This document shows, piece by piece, positions 17,857 through 26,457 of a DNA stretch of 64,000 nt (position 1 is the stretch's first letter; each line of letters starts with the position of its first letter). Made by a program: the position numbers and the translations under genes. The notes under the pieces are model-generated. The model was given only the letters and a program-made list of their open reading frames with translations. It was not told where the DNA came from and did no database searches. The DNA is from Rhizobium laguerreae. Lineage in GTDB: Bacteria; Pseudomonadota; Alphaproteobacteria; Rhizobiales; Rhizobiaceae. The stretch is taken from the NCBI RefSeq assembly GCF_002008165.1, contig NZ_MRDM01000014.1, positions 372,001 to 436,000 of the forward strand, written 5' to 3'.

Positions 17857-19062
17857 TCACGCATCTGCGGAAAGAACGGCAACGCCCTCGCCGCGCTGGT
17901 GTCCGACCGTGGTCACGACGGCGGCCGTGGCCCCTGCCCGCATCGGCGCCTCATGAGCGGCATCGAACGGCGGAACCTTGGCCTTGCCGTCGACGGCAAG
18001 GGCTGCAAGCGCTAGACCCAGCGTGAACTGCGTCTCGATCGTATGGCCGGTGACGCCGCCGAAGCCGCGGATCGCAACGTTGGGCAATTGATGTTCGAGC
18101 ACCGCCCGCTCGCGGGCGGCAAGATCGTGCATGCCGGTCGATCCGGAAAAGATCGCCGTGCTCTCAGTGGCAAGCCCGGCAGCCGGTGCCAAAAGCCGCT
18201 CCAGCCGAACTTCGAGATTGCCGGAATTGCGGTTGCCGCGGTCGCCCTCGACCGCGTCGATGACAGCATAGATATGGGCGCCGCGGGCTTCAGCATGTTT
18301 GCGCGATTCGAGCACCAGGAAGGCGCCTGCCGAACCAGTGATCATGCCGCCGCCATCGCTCGGCTTGCGCGACCAAAGCGGCACCCAGTCGCCACGCGCA
18401 TGGGCGCCGATCGCCTCGGTGAGCAGGATCATATCAGGCCGCTCAGCCGCGAAGGCGCCTCCAACAAGTGCATGCGAGGATTCGCCTGATTTGATGCGGT
18501 AGAAGGCGGTCTCGACGGCGGATATGCCGGCCGCTTCCTCGCCCATGAAGGTGCGCGACGAACCGGTGACCTTGTGCACGATCGAGATATTGCCGGCGAG
18601 CAGGTTGGAAAGCTGGGCGAGGAACAGTGTCGGCCTCAGCTCGGTCGTCAGCTTCTCGTTGAGCAGCAACTCGCGGTCATTGCGCTTCAGCGCTTCGTCG
18701 ACGATCAGTGTGTCGACATTGATGTCGCGCTCGCCGCCTCCGGCCGCCACGATCATGTCCATCGTGCCGCAGGCCTCGATATCATCCTTGAAACCAGCAT
18801 CATCGAGCGCAAGGCCGGCGGCGAAGACGCCGATGCGCTGCCAGTTCTCCATCTGGCGCTGATCGCCGCGCTTGGCGATCTGCTGCGACCAGTCGATCTC
18901 AGGCAGCGGGTGCACCGGATAGGGCTTGAACTTCTCGGTCTCGATGATCGCCTTCGGGGTGCTCGCGGCCGAAAGCAGCGCGATATGCGCGTCCTTGCCA
19001 ACGCCCTGACAGGTGACGATGCCGATGCCCGAGATGACGACGTCGTTTGCAGCCTTGCTCAT
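17857..19062 (-). CDS. fabF2XL: Ketosynthase-like FabF2XL lacking catalytic Cys (chain-length-factor-like)
   Basis: 401 aa with the thiolase/ketosynthase fold (VVISGIGIVTCQGVGKD at the start, GFGGVTGHTIETQFTLGLALAAL near the end). Where condensing enzymes have TACxSG, this protein reads VTGSSRTFMGEEAAG (residues 165-179), with no Cys, and the NAHGT His region is replaced by FSGSTGMHD. Only the last GH-T motif remains. It should therefore not condense acyl groups alone. By analogy with KS-alpha/KS-beta pairs of aromatic polyketide synthases, I infer a non-catalytic partner of FabF1XL that sets chain length. Its ATG overlaps the fabZXL stop by four bases. Confidence 0.85.
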   Translation of the reverse strand: MSKAANDVVISGIGIVTCQGVGKDAHIALLSAASTPKAIIETEKFKPYPVHPLPEIDWSQQIAKRGDQRQMENWQRIGVFAAGLALDDAGFKDDIEACGTMDMIVAAGGGERDINVDTLIVDEALKRNDRELLLNEKLTTELRPTLFLAQLSNLLAGNISIVHKVTGSSRTFMGEEAAGISAVETAFYRIKSGESSHALVGGAFAAERPDMILLTEAIGAHARGDWVPLWSRKPSDGGGMITGSAGAFLVLESRKHAEARGAHIYAVIDAVEGDRGNRNSGNLEVRLERLLAPAAGLATESTAIFSGSTGMHDLAARERAVLEHQLPNVAIRGFGGVTGHTIETQFTLGLALAALAVDGKAKVPPFDAAHEAPMRAGATAAVVTTVGHQRGEGVAVLSADA

Positions 19063-19541
19063 CCAATCACTCCCTGCGCCGCGATCGCTTCGAGAAGCCC
19101 GATTTCGCCGGCACGTTTCTTCACGATATCGCCGAGCGGTACCTCGGAAAACGGCATGGTGCGCAGTTTCAGCTGCGCATCGCAGACCTTCTTGCCAGCG
19201 CTGGTGATTTTAGCCTTGGTAACTGCGAAACCCGAACCGTCATGCTCCAGCACCGCCTCGATGTCGAGCACAGCTTCCGGTTCGACGAAGGTGCGCATCT
19301 TGGCGCCGTCGACCATCATCAGGAAGGGCATAGCGGCAAAATTGGTGACGGCAAGCACCAGCATGCCGGAGGCCTGGGCCATGGTCTCGATCAGGAGCAC
19401 GCCGGGAACGAGCGGCATGCCGGGAAAATGACCCTCGAAGACGGGGCTCTTGGCCGGCACGACGGATCGCGCCTTAAGCGTACCCTTCTTCAGGTCGACC
19501 GCTTCGACGCGGTCAATCATCTGGAAATATTCCAGCAGCAT
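19059..19541 (-). CDS. fabZXL: (3R)-hydroxyacyl-ACP dehydratase FabZXL
   Basis: 160 aa hot-dog fold dehydratase. The catalytic His and Glu are in VFEGHFPGMPLVPGVLLIETMAQ (residues 34-56). It removes water from 3-hydroxyacyl chains during VLCFA elongation on AcpXL. The start follows GGAGGA. Its TGA overlaps the next ATG (ATGA), which couples it to fabF2XL. Confidence 0.9.
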   Translation of the reverse strand: MLLEYFQMIDRVEAVDLKKGTLKARSVVPAKSPVFEGHFPGMPLVPGVLLIETMAQASGMLVLAVTNFAAMPFLMMVDGAKMRTFVEPEAVLDIEAVLEHDGSGFAVTKAKITSAGKKVCDAQLKLRTMPFSEVPLGDIVKKRAGEIGLLEAIAAQGVIG

Positions 19542-19587
19542 TCGGATCCTCCGGCCCGACAGGCCAGATCTGCCCGCCGGTGACGCC

Positions 19588-19676
19588 TAAAGCGCGTCTG
19601 GTTCGCACTTTAGGTCTTTGTTTTTATGCATGCCGTTATCCCAAAACCGCTGCGCACTTTTGGGCGGCATGCACTA
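19588..19676. repeat. RIME-like palindromic element between acpXL and fabZXL
   Basis: Contains GCATGCCG-TTAT-CCCAAAA (from 19628) paired with TTTTGGGCGGCATGC (to 19672) around CCGCTGCGCAC, preceded by a T-rich stretch. The layout matches the rhizobial intergenic mosaic elements I know of. It interrupts an otherwise tight operon, between fabZXL and acpXL, so it could lower read-through or mark a processing site after the highly expressed acpXL. Confidence 0.65.
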
Positions 19677-19745
19677 GTTAGGAACGAAACCGCCCGGCCG
19701 CCATATTCAGGGCGGCAGGGCGTTCAAAAAAGACTGTTATATCGC

Positions 19746-20024
19746 TCAGGCCTTGGCTGCTTTGAGCTCGTCGATCTTGGCGCAGAGGTTCTTCAGCACG
19801 AAGTATTCTTCGGTGGAAACCTTGCCTTCGTTGACTTCCTGCGTCCACTTTTCGAGCGGGATCTTGATGCCGAATTCCTTGTCGATCGCAAAGACGATGT
19901 CGAGGAAATCGAGGCTGTCGATACCGAGGTCGTCGATCGTATGGCTCTCCGGCGTGATCGTCGCGCGGTCGATCTCGCTGGTTTCTGCAATAATGTCGGC
20001 AACTTTATCGAATGTAGCGGTCAC
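19746..20024 (-). CDS. acpXL: Acyl carrier protein AcpXL
   Basis: 92 aa, the length known for rhizobial AcpXL. The phosphopantetheine Ser lies in [18 protein letters not shown]. It carries the growing 27-hydroxyoctacosanoyl chain for lipid A. The start is a GTG at 20024 with GAGG eight bases upstream on the minus strand. First gene of the VLCFA cluster; the RIME-like element follows before fabZXL. Confidence 0.93.
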
Positions 20025-20296
20025 GCGCTGTACCTCATGAAATGACAATTTAAACCCCTCATAGGCAAATCCTTTTCAAAAGCCAATGCTTTCGTCCCGG
20101 CGTTGCGGCAATTTGCCAGCTGGGTGTTGCCTAAACAGCAATGGAATGCCGGCCTTTGCCGTCACCCGGGGCGCAAGGCGATGCCGTAGCTGAAAGTTCG
20201 CCCGGCCGGCGGGGCGAAGAAGCCGTCCGAATCAAACCCGCGGACGGCCTCGTGTCGACGCTGGCGCTTTCCAACAACAGCCATGGCACGGAAACT

Positions 20297-20310
20297 TTGA
20301 TCTGGATCAA
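20297..20310. promoter_or_regulatory. Anaerobox 1 (FnrN site)
   Basis: TTGATCTGGATCAA, a perfect match to TTGAT-N4-ATCAA bound by FNR/FixK-class regulators. This is the distal of two sites upstream of fnrN. Confidence 0.85.
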
Positions 20311-20328
20311 ATCGCAATCCCGGCGAAA

Positions 20329-20342
20329 TTGATAATCATCAA
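20329..20342. promoter_or_regulatory. Anaerobox 2 (FnrN site)
   Basis: TTGATAATCATCAA, again a perfect TTGAT-N4-ATCAA, centred 32 bases (three helical turns) after the first. In R. leguminosarum fnrN two such boxes give positive then negative autoregulation; the same is expected here. Confidence 0.85.
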
Positions 20343-20465
20343 GCCGCGCTGGAAGAAATCGGGATAGCCGAACCCGCAATCGCGGCGTAATCGTCTAGGG
20401 TATGCCGAGCATGCCCGGCATGCGCAGCGACACCCGGCACACGCGGATTTCGAAGGGATCAGGAC

Positions 20466-21188
20466 ATGGACATCGCAAGCAGTGAGGTTTCCGACGCCGG
20501 CACTCTCGTCGCCTGCCGTTCCTGCCAGGCGCGGCACGGTGTCGTCTGCGGCGCGCTGTCGAGCAGCCAGCTCCGCGAACTCGGCCGCCACTCGCTGCGC
20601 CGCAAGGTCGATGCCGGCAGCGAGATCATCGCTCAAGGCGCGGAAAGTTCTTTCTATTCGAACATCATGCGCGGGGTGGTGAAACTCTGCAAGGTAATGC
20701 CGGACGGGCGCCAGCAGATCGTCGGCCTGCAATTCGCCCCCGATTTCGTCGGCAGGCCCTTCGTGCGCGAAAGCACGCTGTCGGCAGAGGCTGCGACCGA
20801 TTCCGAAATCTGCGTCTTCCCGCGCAACCTGCTCGATCGCATGATATCGGGGACGCCGGAACTGCAGCGCAGCCTGCACGATCAGGCGCTGAAGGAGCTG
20901 GATGCCGCGCGCGAATGGATGCTGACGCTCGGCCGGCGCACCGCCGAGGAGAAGGTCGCAAGCCTGCTCCACCTCATCGCCACCCACGCCGAACCGCAAA
21001 CGGCCACAAGCACCGCCTTCGACCTGCCGCTAACCCGCGCCGAGATCGCCGATTTCCTCGGGCTGACGATCGAAACCGTCAGCCGCCAGATGACCAGGCT
21101 GCGCAAGAGCGGCGTCATTCGCATCGAGAATTTCCGACATATCATCGTCCCCGACATGGATGAACTGGAGCGGATGATCAGCGCATAA
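20466..21188 (+). CDS. fnrN: Oxygen-responsive CRP/FNR regulator FnrN
   Basis: 240 aa. Four cysteines fit an oxygen-labile 4Fe-4S cluster: Cys17, Cys20 and Cys28 (CRSCQARHGVVC) and Cys116 (SEICVFP). The cyclic-nucleotide-binding-like beta barrel follows, then a dimer helix and the HTH EIADFLGLTIETVSRQMTRLRKSGVI, with E-xx-SR for TTGAT recognition. It activates microaerobic genes such as fixNOQP in rhizobia. Two perfect anaeroboxes upstream indicate autoregulation. Confidence 0.92.
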   Translation: MDIASSEVSDAGTLVACRSCQARHGVVCGALSSSQLRELGRHSLRRKVDAGSEIIAQGAESSFYSNIMRGVVKLCKVMPDGRQQIVGLQFAPDFVGRPFVRESTLSAEAATDSEICVFPRNLLDRMISGTPELQRSLHDQALKELDAAREWMLTLGRRTAEEKVASLLHLIATHAEPQTATSTAFDLPLTRAEIADFLGLTIETVSRQMTRLRKSGVIRIENFRHIIVPDMDELERMISA

Positions 21189-21220
21189 AACGGGCTCAGC
21201 GCGGCGCATAACCCGTTGGG

Positions 21221-21652
21221 TTAGCGCGTAATGACCACGCGGGTATTGGCAAGGCCGGCCTGCCGCGTCAGCGAGAAGAATTGGGCGGCATTGTCGGGGT
21301 GCAGGCGAACGCAGCCATGCGAAGCCGGCCGGCCCAAGCGCTTCAGGTCGAAAGTCGCGTGAACGGCGTAACCGCCGTTGAAGAATACGGCGAAGGGCAT
21401 CGGTGCATTGTCGTATTTCCTGGAGCGGTGATCGCGTGACAGCCACTTGGCGCGCCACGAACCGGTTGGCGTGACATAGCCATTGCGCGCGGTCGAAACC
21501 TTCCAGCGATATTTGACGAAGCCGTTCTCGGAAACGGTCATCGTCTGCTTGCCGATGCTGATATTGGCGACCAGCGTTGCTGCCTGAGCAGCAACAGGAG
21601 AAAACTGCAGCAATAAACTTGCGGCCGCAGCCGCCAAAATCGTCTTCATCAT
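21221..21652 (-). CDS. L,D-transpeptidase (YkuD) family protein
   Basis: 143 aa with a signal peptide (MMKTILAAAAASLLLQFSPVAAQA). The catalytic motif is HATFDLKRLGRPASHGCVRLHP, with the HxxxSHGCVR nucleophile Cys. It would act in the periplasm on peptidoglycan cross-links or lipoprotein attachment. Shorter than multi-domain relatives; only the catalytic domain is present. It converges with fnrN. Confidence 0.9.
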   Translation of the reverse strand: MMKTILAAAAASLLLQFSPVAAQAATLVANISIGKQTMTVSENGFVKYRWKVSTARNGYVTPTGSWRAKWLSRDHRSRKYDNAPMPFAVFFNGGYAVHATFDLKRLGRPASHGCVRLHPDNAAQFFSLTRQAGLANTRVVITR

Positions 21653-21788
21653 GACCCCTCTTCGAACTCGCGCAGCTTAGTTGCGCCCTCACGAAAGAGA
21701 GACTACGGCAATACTTATTAGATTGCTTTAATCCGAATGGTAATCACAATTTTAACGGCGCATGGCAACAAGCGGATGCGCCGCAGGC

Positions 21789-21989
21789 TTACTGAAGCTT
21801 GCGCTTCGCCCCAGCCCGATTGAGCTGCTGGTACGCCTTGTTCATCTTCTCGCGGATCGAGGCCATGGTGCCGAGATTATGGCCGCAGGCGGCACAGGTG
21901 ATGATGTCGGTCTCCCGGATCTCGGGACGCTCGAACTTCATCTTGGTGCTCTTGCACTTCGGGCACGGTAATTCAACCTGAACTGTCAT
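21789..21989 (-). CDS. Small zinc-ribbon protein
   Basis: 66 aa. Two CxxC knuckles (CPKCKSTKMKF and CAACGHNLG) make a zinc ribbon, followed by a basic helical tail (REKMNKAYQQLNRAGAKRKLQ). The fold resembles the ribbons of transcription or DNA-binding proteins, but no specific role is known to me. ATG 21989 is chosen because the upstream extension carries no conserved look. Confidence 0.7.
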   Translation of the reverse strand: MTVQVELPCPKCKSTKMKFERPEIRETDIITCAACGHNLGTMASIREKMNKAYQQLNRAGAKRKLQ

Positions 21990-22082
21990 CGCTCTGCTTC
22001 CGGTCTGGTGGAGGTGGGAGGCGTTTCGCATAAACGTTTGAGTGGGAGCTGTCTACCGAGGCGTGGTCGTACCATCCCGCCT

Positions 22083-23063
22083 CTACAGAAAACACAAGAA
22101 AAGCCCGAACGTCACACCGGCGAGCACCATGCAGCTGGCGTAGAACACCGATACGCCGTCCTCGATGTCGCCTGAGGTCGCCACGTCGCGGCCGGTGTCG
22201 TTGATCATCGGCTCGGCCACGATGACGCCGCCATAGATGCGCGGCCCGGCGAGCTGGACGTTCAGCGCACCCGCCATTGCCGCCTCCGGCCGGCCGGAAT
22301 TCGGCGAGCGGTGCAAGGCCCCGTCGCGCATTGCCACGCGGATCGCCTCACGACCGGCGCTTGTTCCCCGCCGGATCCAGGCGCCGGCGGCAATCAGCAG
22401 GATGGAGAGCCGGGCTGCTGGCCAATTGGCGATATCGTCGAGCCGGGCGGCCGCCCAGCCGAAGTCGATGTATTTTTCCGACTTGTGGCCGATCATCGAA
22501 TCCGCCGTGTTCAGCATCTTGTAGGCGAAGAGCCCTGGCAGGCCGAAGGCGGCATACCAGAGCGCCGGCGCCACGACGCCGTCGGAGAAATTCTCGGCAA
22601 GGCTTTCGATCGCCGCGCGGCAGACGGCTGGCTCATCCAGCGTCTGGGGATCGCGTCCGACGATGCGGGAAACGGCGGTCCGCCCGCCGGCAAGCCCCTC
22701 GTCGCGTAAGGCGACGGCGACAGCCGCGACATGATCGGCAAGGCTTTTCTGCGCCAAGAAGATCGCCACCAGCCCGGTCTCCAGCAAGATGCCGACAAGG
22801 CCGAACAGCGCGAAGAACCGGTTGAACACGAAGCCTGCGGCCACCGCCAAAAGAAGCAGCGCCATGATGGCGGCGGTACCGTTCATTCGGCGTTGCGAGC
22901 CCGTGAGGCTTGCTGGGTTGAGCTGCCGGTCGGCATAGGAGATCGCCGCGCCGAACATGACGACGGGATGCGGCATCCGCGACCACAGCCATTGCGGATC
23001 GCCGGCGATCCGGTCGAGCAGCAGGGCCAGAAGCAGTACGAGAAGGTTTTCGTCGATCGTCAT
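22083..23063 (-). CDS. cobD: Cobalamin biosynthesis protein CobD (CbiB)
   Basis: 326 aa inner-membrane protein of the CbiB/CobD family, needed to attach the aminopropanol arm to adenosylcobyric acid, giving adenosylcobinamide. Typical stretches: DRIAGDPQWLWSRMPHPVVMFG near the N-terminus, ENFSDGVVAPALWYAAFGLPG and KSEKYIDFGWAAARLDD. Several membrane helices are visible. It is last in cobA-B-C-D; its ATG overlaps the cobC stop by four bases. Confidence 0.93.
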   Translation of the reverse strand: MTIDENLLVLLLALLLDRIAGDPQWLWSRMPHPVVMFGAAISYADRQLNPASLTGSQRRMNGTAAIMALLLLAVAAGFVFNRFFALFGLVGILLETGLVAIFLAQKSLADHVAAVAVALRDEGLAGGRTAVSRIVGRDPQTLDEPAVCRAAIESLAENFSDGVVAPALWYAAFGLPGLFAYKMLNTADSMIGHKSEKYIDFGWAAARLDDIANWPAARLSILLIAAGAWIRRGTSAGREAIRVAMRDGALHRSPNSGRPEAAMAGALNVQLAGPRIYGGVIVAEPMINDTGRDVATSGDIEDGVSVFYASCMVLAGVTFGLFLCFL

Positions 23064-24124
23064 CGCTCAAATCTCTGAAGGGCTTCGCCAAGCCGCCTGT
23101 CTGCCGCCGGATCGGGCGTCAGCCCGAAACGCAGCCAATCCGGCGCATAGTCGAACTTGCGGACGAGAATATGATGGCGGCAGAGATGCGTGTAAATGTC
23201 GCCGGCCCTCGGATCGGCGACAAGGGTGAAGAGCGCCGTCCCTCCCGAGATTTGCAACCCGGAGCCCTTCAGCACCGCATGCAGGCCGGCGTTGCGCTCA
23301 TCGATGCGGCCGCGGATCGGAGAGACATCCGAGCGCAGCAGCGAACCTGCAATCGAAAGAGCCGGGCCGGAGACTGCCCAGGGACCGAGCCAGTCCTCGA
23401 AACGCTCGAGAATATCATCCCGCGCAATGGCAAAACCGAGCCGCAGGCCGGCAAGTCCGAAGAACTTGCCGAAAGAGCGGAAGATGATGAGGTTCGGAAG
23501 CCGCGGCGCCCGGAATGCGAGGCTGAGCGCCGGATCGGTATCACCGAAGGCCTCGTCGACGACAAGAAACCCGTTTGCCGATTTCATTTTATCGTGCAGG
23601 GCAATCAGCGTTTCGGTCGGCCATATCAACCCATCGGGGTTGTTCGGATTGACGACGACAGCCAGCCGATGTCCGGCTCCGATCGCGGCAATATCGTCGA
23701 TCGCATCAACGGCAAAACCGGCCGAGGCGAAGGCGCGCGCATACTCGCCATAGGTCGGCGATACCACGGCAACCTTGTTGTCCGTCACGGCAACCTTGTT
23801 GTCCGTCACAGCGACCCTGTTGTCCGTGACGCCAACCAGCCTACCCGCCTCGACGAGGTGCGGCAGAAGCTGGATCACCGATTGCGTGCCGGGCACGGGG
23901 AGCGGTAGGATCTCGCCGCTGCCATAGTGATCGCGCGCCGCACGCCTCGCCTCGTCGACGAGGTGCCTATCCGGCAGGCGGTGCCAGGCTCGCGCCGGAA
24001 TGTCAGGCAGGGCGACAGGGCACGGATTGATGCCCGTGGAAAGATCGAGCCAGTCGTCCGGCCTGCCGCCGAAGGTAGCGGCAGCCGCGGTGATGCCGCC
24101 ACCATGGACGATCGGTGCGCTCAT
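23060..24124 (-). CDS. cobC: Threonine-phosphate decarboxylase-like CobC
   Basis: 354 aa fold-type I PLP enzyme. PLP Lys is in FRSFGKFFGLAGLRLGF, with the NPNNPDG motif upstream. CobC works with CobD in making the aminopropanol arm in the aerobic pathway. ATG 24124 overlaps the cobB stop (ATGA). Odd feature: residues about 99-119 are three heptapeptide repeats of VTDN(R/K)VA, encoded by 21-bp tandem repeats, directly before VSPTYGEY. They look like a local expansion within a loop. Confidence 0.92.
   Translation of the reverse strand: MSAPIVHGGGITAAAATFGGRPDDWLDLSTGINPCPVALPDIPARAWHRLPDRHLVDEARRAARDHYGSGEILPLPVPGTQSVIQLLPHLVEAGRLVGVTDNRVAVTDNKVAVTDNKVAVVSPTYGEYARAFASAGFAVDAIDDIAAIGAGHRLAVVVNPNNPDGLIWPTETLIALHDKMKSANGFLVVDEAFGDTDPALSLAFRAPRLPNLIIFRSFGKFFGLAGLRLGFAIARDDILERFEDWLGPWAVSGPALSIAGSLLRSDVSPIRGRIDERNAGLHAVLKGSGLQISGGTALFTLVADPRAGDIYTHLCRHHILVRKFDYAPDWLRFGLTPDPAADRRLGEALQRFER
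23766..23837 (-). repeat. 21-bp tandem repeats inside cobC
   Basis: Units at 23766-23786 and 23787-23807 are identical. The unit at 23808-23828 differs at four positions, and a partial fourth (ACGCCAACC) follows. The unit length keeps the reading frame and adds seven residues per copy. Confidence 0.92.
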
Positions 24125-25431
24125 GCAGCCGTTGCTCCGGCTAGATCGATCAGATGCATGTACGACCCCGCCACCTGCCCGCACCGGAGCCCGGCTGCAC
24201 CCAGATCGGTCCCGAGCGCATCCTGCACCTGGAAAAGCCGTTTGCCCTCGCCCTCGGAGACGACGCTGGAATAGTGGAATTCATGGGCCGTCATGATCCG
24301 CGCGAAGAAGGCGCCGTCGAGCGGCACGACACGGCGATAGCCGAGATGGCGCTTGCGCTCGGCATAGCTGGTGACAACGGGCAGCAGGCCGAGCATCTGA
24401 TGGCGCTTGCCCTCCGTATCGATCAGCCCGTCGCCGAGCACCATATAGCCGCCGCACTCGCCGTAAATCCTGGCGCCGCGCGCCGTCGCGTCGAGCATGC
24501 CGGCGCGGAAATTCTGCGCCTCTGCGAGCCGTCCGGCGTGCAGCTCAGGATAACCACCAGGCAGATAGATCGCATCGGCATCGGTAGCTGGTGCCTCGTC
24601 GCTAAGCGGAGAGAAGAAGGAGATCGCAGCACCCCGGCGGCGCCAGCCGAGCAGCATATGCTCGTAGGAAAAGGCAAAGGCGATATCGCGCGCCACGGCG
24701 ATGCGTGCGCCCAGCGGCGGCAACCGGTCGATATTGGCGGCCGACGGCCGGTTGAGCCCTTGCTTTGCAATGCGTAGCAGAAATTCGAAATTGCATTCCT
24801 CGGAGACCGCGTCCGCCGCATGGTCGATGAAATTATCGAGGGTTGCATGTTCGCCGGCCTGGACGAGGCCGAGATGGCGCTCCGGCAGGGAAAGCCCTTT
24901 GTCGCTGCCGATCACGGCGATGACAGGCATGCGGATAGCCTCCAGCGCCTGTCGCAGCATCGCTTCGTGCCGGTCACTGCCGACCTTGTTGAGAATGACG
25001 CCGGCAACGCGGACATCGGCGCGGAAGCCGGCAAACCCGGTAACCAGCGGCGCCACCGACTGCGACATGCGCGAGGCGTCGACGACGAGCACCACGGAAA
25101 GCCCCAGCTGGGCGGCGAGATCGGCCGCCGTTCCCTTTCCGTCGGTCGCGCCGTCGAAAAGCCCCATCATCGCCTCGATGACGAGGATGCGGTCGCCGGA
25201 ACGGTGAAGGGCGGCATTGGCCGAGATCAGCTCTGGGCGCATCGCCCAGGGATCGAAATTCAGGCAAAGCGTGCCGCTTGCCGCCGCATGGAAGGCGGGA
25301 TCGATATAGTCAGGGCCGGCCTTGCCGGGCGCGACCGCAATGCCGCGCCGGCGGAGCGCTCGGAGCAGCCCGAGCGTCACCGTCGTCTTGCCGGCGCCGG
25401 AGGAAGGTGCTGCGATCAGGAGGCCGCTCAT
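24121..25431 (-). CDS. cobB: Cobyrinic acid (hydrogenobyrinic acid) a,c-diamide synthase CobB
   Basis: 436 aa. An ATP-dependent amidotransferase with an N-terminal P-loop (LIAAPSSGAGKTTVTLGLLRAL, residues 4-25) and a C-terminal glutaminase-like domain with the Cys nucleophile in GARIYGECGGYMVLGDGL. It amidates side chains a and c. ATG 25431 overlaps the cobA stop (ATGA); the upstream in-frame extension belongs to the cobA region. Confidence 0.93.
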   Translation of the reverse strand: MSGLLIAAPSSGAGKTTVTLGLLRALRRRGIAVAPGKAGPDYIDPAFHAAASGTLCLNFDPWAMRPELISANAALHRSGDRILVIEAMMGLFDGATDGKGTAADLAAQLGLSVVLVVDASRMSQSVAPLVTGFAGFRADVRVAGVILNKVGSDRHEAMLRQALEAIRMPVIAVIGSDKGLSLPERHLGLVQAGEHATLDNFIDHAADAVSEECNFEFLLRIAKQGLNRPSAANIDRLPPLGARIAVARDIAFAFSYEHMLLGWRRRGAAISFFSPLSDEAPATDADAIYLPGGYPELHAGRLAEAQNFRAGMLDATARGARIYGECGGYMVLGDGLIDTEGKRHQMLGLLPVVTSYAERKRHLGYRRVVPLDGAFFARIMTAHEFHYSSVVSEGEGKRLFQVQDALGTDLGAAGLRCGQVAGSYMHLIDLAGATAA

Positions 25432-26267
25432 GCCCGCACCTTGCCGGACGGGCGGAACGGATCGGGCTGCAATCGCCGTCCTGCGAGTGCACCGAGCCAA
25501 TCGAGCGAGGCCCTGAGCCGCACCACCTCGCCGACGACGACCACCGCTGGCGGCTCCAGCCCGGAGGCGGCAACAGCCTCGGTCGCCTCTCCGAGCGTCG
25601 TTTCCAACACCAGCTGCCGGCCGGTGGCGGCATTGCAGACGAAGGCGACGGGCTCGGAAGACAGCCGGCCTGCGGCGATCAGGCGGGCGCTGATCTCGGC
25701 GATATGCTTCATCGCCATGTACATGACGATGACGGGCGAGCCTCGGCCGATCGCCTCCCAGTTGATTCTGTCGGGCACGATGCCCGAGGAATCATGGCCG
25801 GTGAGGAAGGTCACGGCATGGTTGATGTCGCGATGCGTCACCGGAATGCCGGCATAGGCGAGCCCACCAATACCGGCGGTGATGCCGGGCACGATGCGGA
25901 AGGGGATATTGTGTTCGACCAGCGTCAACGCCTCCTCACCGCCGCGCCCGAACACGAAGGGATCACCGCCCTTCAGCCGCAGCACCCGCTTGCCGGCGCG
26001 CGCAAGCTCCACCAGCCGCAACGAAATGTCGCGCTGTTTCGCCGAAGGCTTGCCGCCGCGCTTGCCGGCATATTCCACCAGCGTTTCCGGCCGCGCGAGC
26101 GCCAGGCATTCCTCATTGACCAGCGCATCGTGCACGATAACGTCGGCCTCGAAAAGCCCCTTGGCGGCGAGTAGCGTCAAAAGCCCGGGATCGCCGGGAC
26201 CGGCGCCGACGAGCCAGACGTTGCCCGGCTCAAGCACCGGAAGATGGGAGAATGCGGCATCGATCAT
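25428..26267 (-). CDS. cobA: Uroporphyrinogen-III C-methyltransferase CobA (SUMT)
   Basis: 279 aa. It methylates uroporphyrinogen III at C-2 and C-7 to precorrin-2, the branch point into cobalamin. Motifs: VWLVGAGPGDPGLLTLLAAKGL at residues 17-38, LVEYAGKRGGKPSAKQRDI, RLKGGDPFVFGRGGEEA and GIPVTHRD. No CysG-like oxidase domain is fused. It heads the cobA-B-C-D run; no B12 box is visible in the 190 bases upstream. Confidence 0.94.
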   Translation of the reverse strand: MIDAAFSHLPVLEPGNVWLVGAGPGDPGLLTLLAAKGLFEADVIVHDALVNEECLALARPETLVEYAGKRGGKPSAKQRDISLRLVELARAGKRVLRLKGGDPFVFGRGGEEALTLVEHNIPFRIVPGITAGIGGLAYAGIPVTHRDINHAVTFLTGHDSSGIVPDRINWEAIGRGSPVIVMYMAMKHIAEISARLIAAGRLSSEPVAFVCNAATGRQLVLETTLGEATEAVAASGLEPPAVVVVGEVVRLRASLDWLGALAGRRLQPDPFRPSGKVRA

Positions 26268-26420
26268 GTTGCTGATCTAGGCCCCGCAAAGGGCAAGGTC
26301 AACGCCGCGCCCATCACCTCACTTGAAGTTGCTGAGATGATCGTGACTCACTTTATGAAGCGTCGGATTCAAATCCTCGGACAACCCGCACAACGCAATG
26401 AATATATTGGAATATATCCC

Positions 26421-26451
26421 GAAGGCCGGCAGCATCGCGGCCGGCCCTTCA
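26421..26451 (-). terminator. Hairpin downstream of nucleoside hydrolase gene
   Basis: On the minus strand GAAGG-GCCGG pairs with CCGGCC-TTC around a loop of about 11 bases, just after the stop of the nucleoside hydrolase gene. It lacks a T-run. A nearby GAATATATT/GGAATATATCC partial duplication lies at 26399-26419. Confidence 0.45.
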
Positions 26452-26457
26452 AGCTTG

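Larger units (their letters stand above)
20049..20465. promoter_or_regulatory. Divergent acpXL/fnrN control region
   Basis: About 420 bases without a gene between the acpXL start (minus) and fnrN (plus). It contains two anaeroboxes (listed separately) and a GC-rich stretch around 20190-20250. No other clear element was found. The boxes lie 169 and 137 bases before the fnrN start codon and about 270-320 bases from the acpXL start. Confidence 0.6.

Noticed and set aside
23766..23837. cobC tandem repeats as CRISPR or operator array
   Set aside because: Contiguous 21-bp units without spacers, in frame within a gene.
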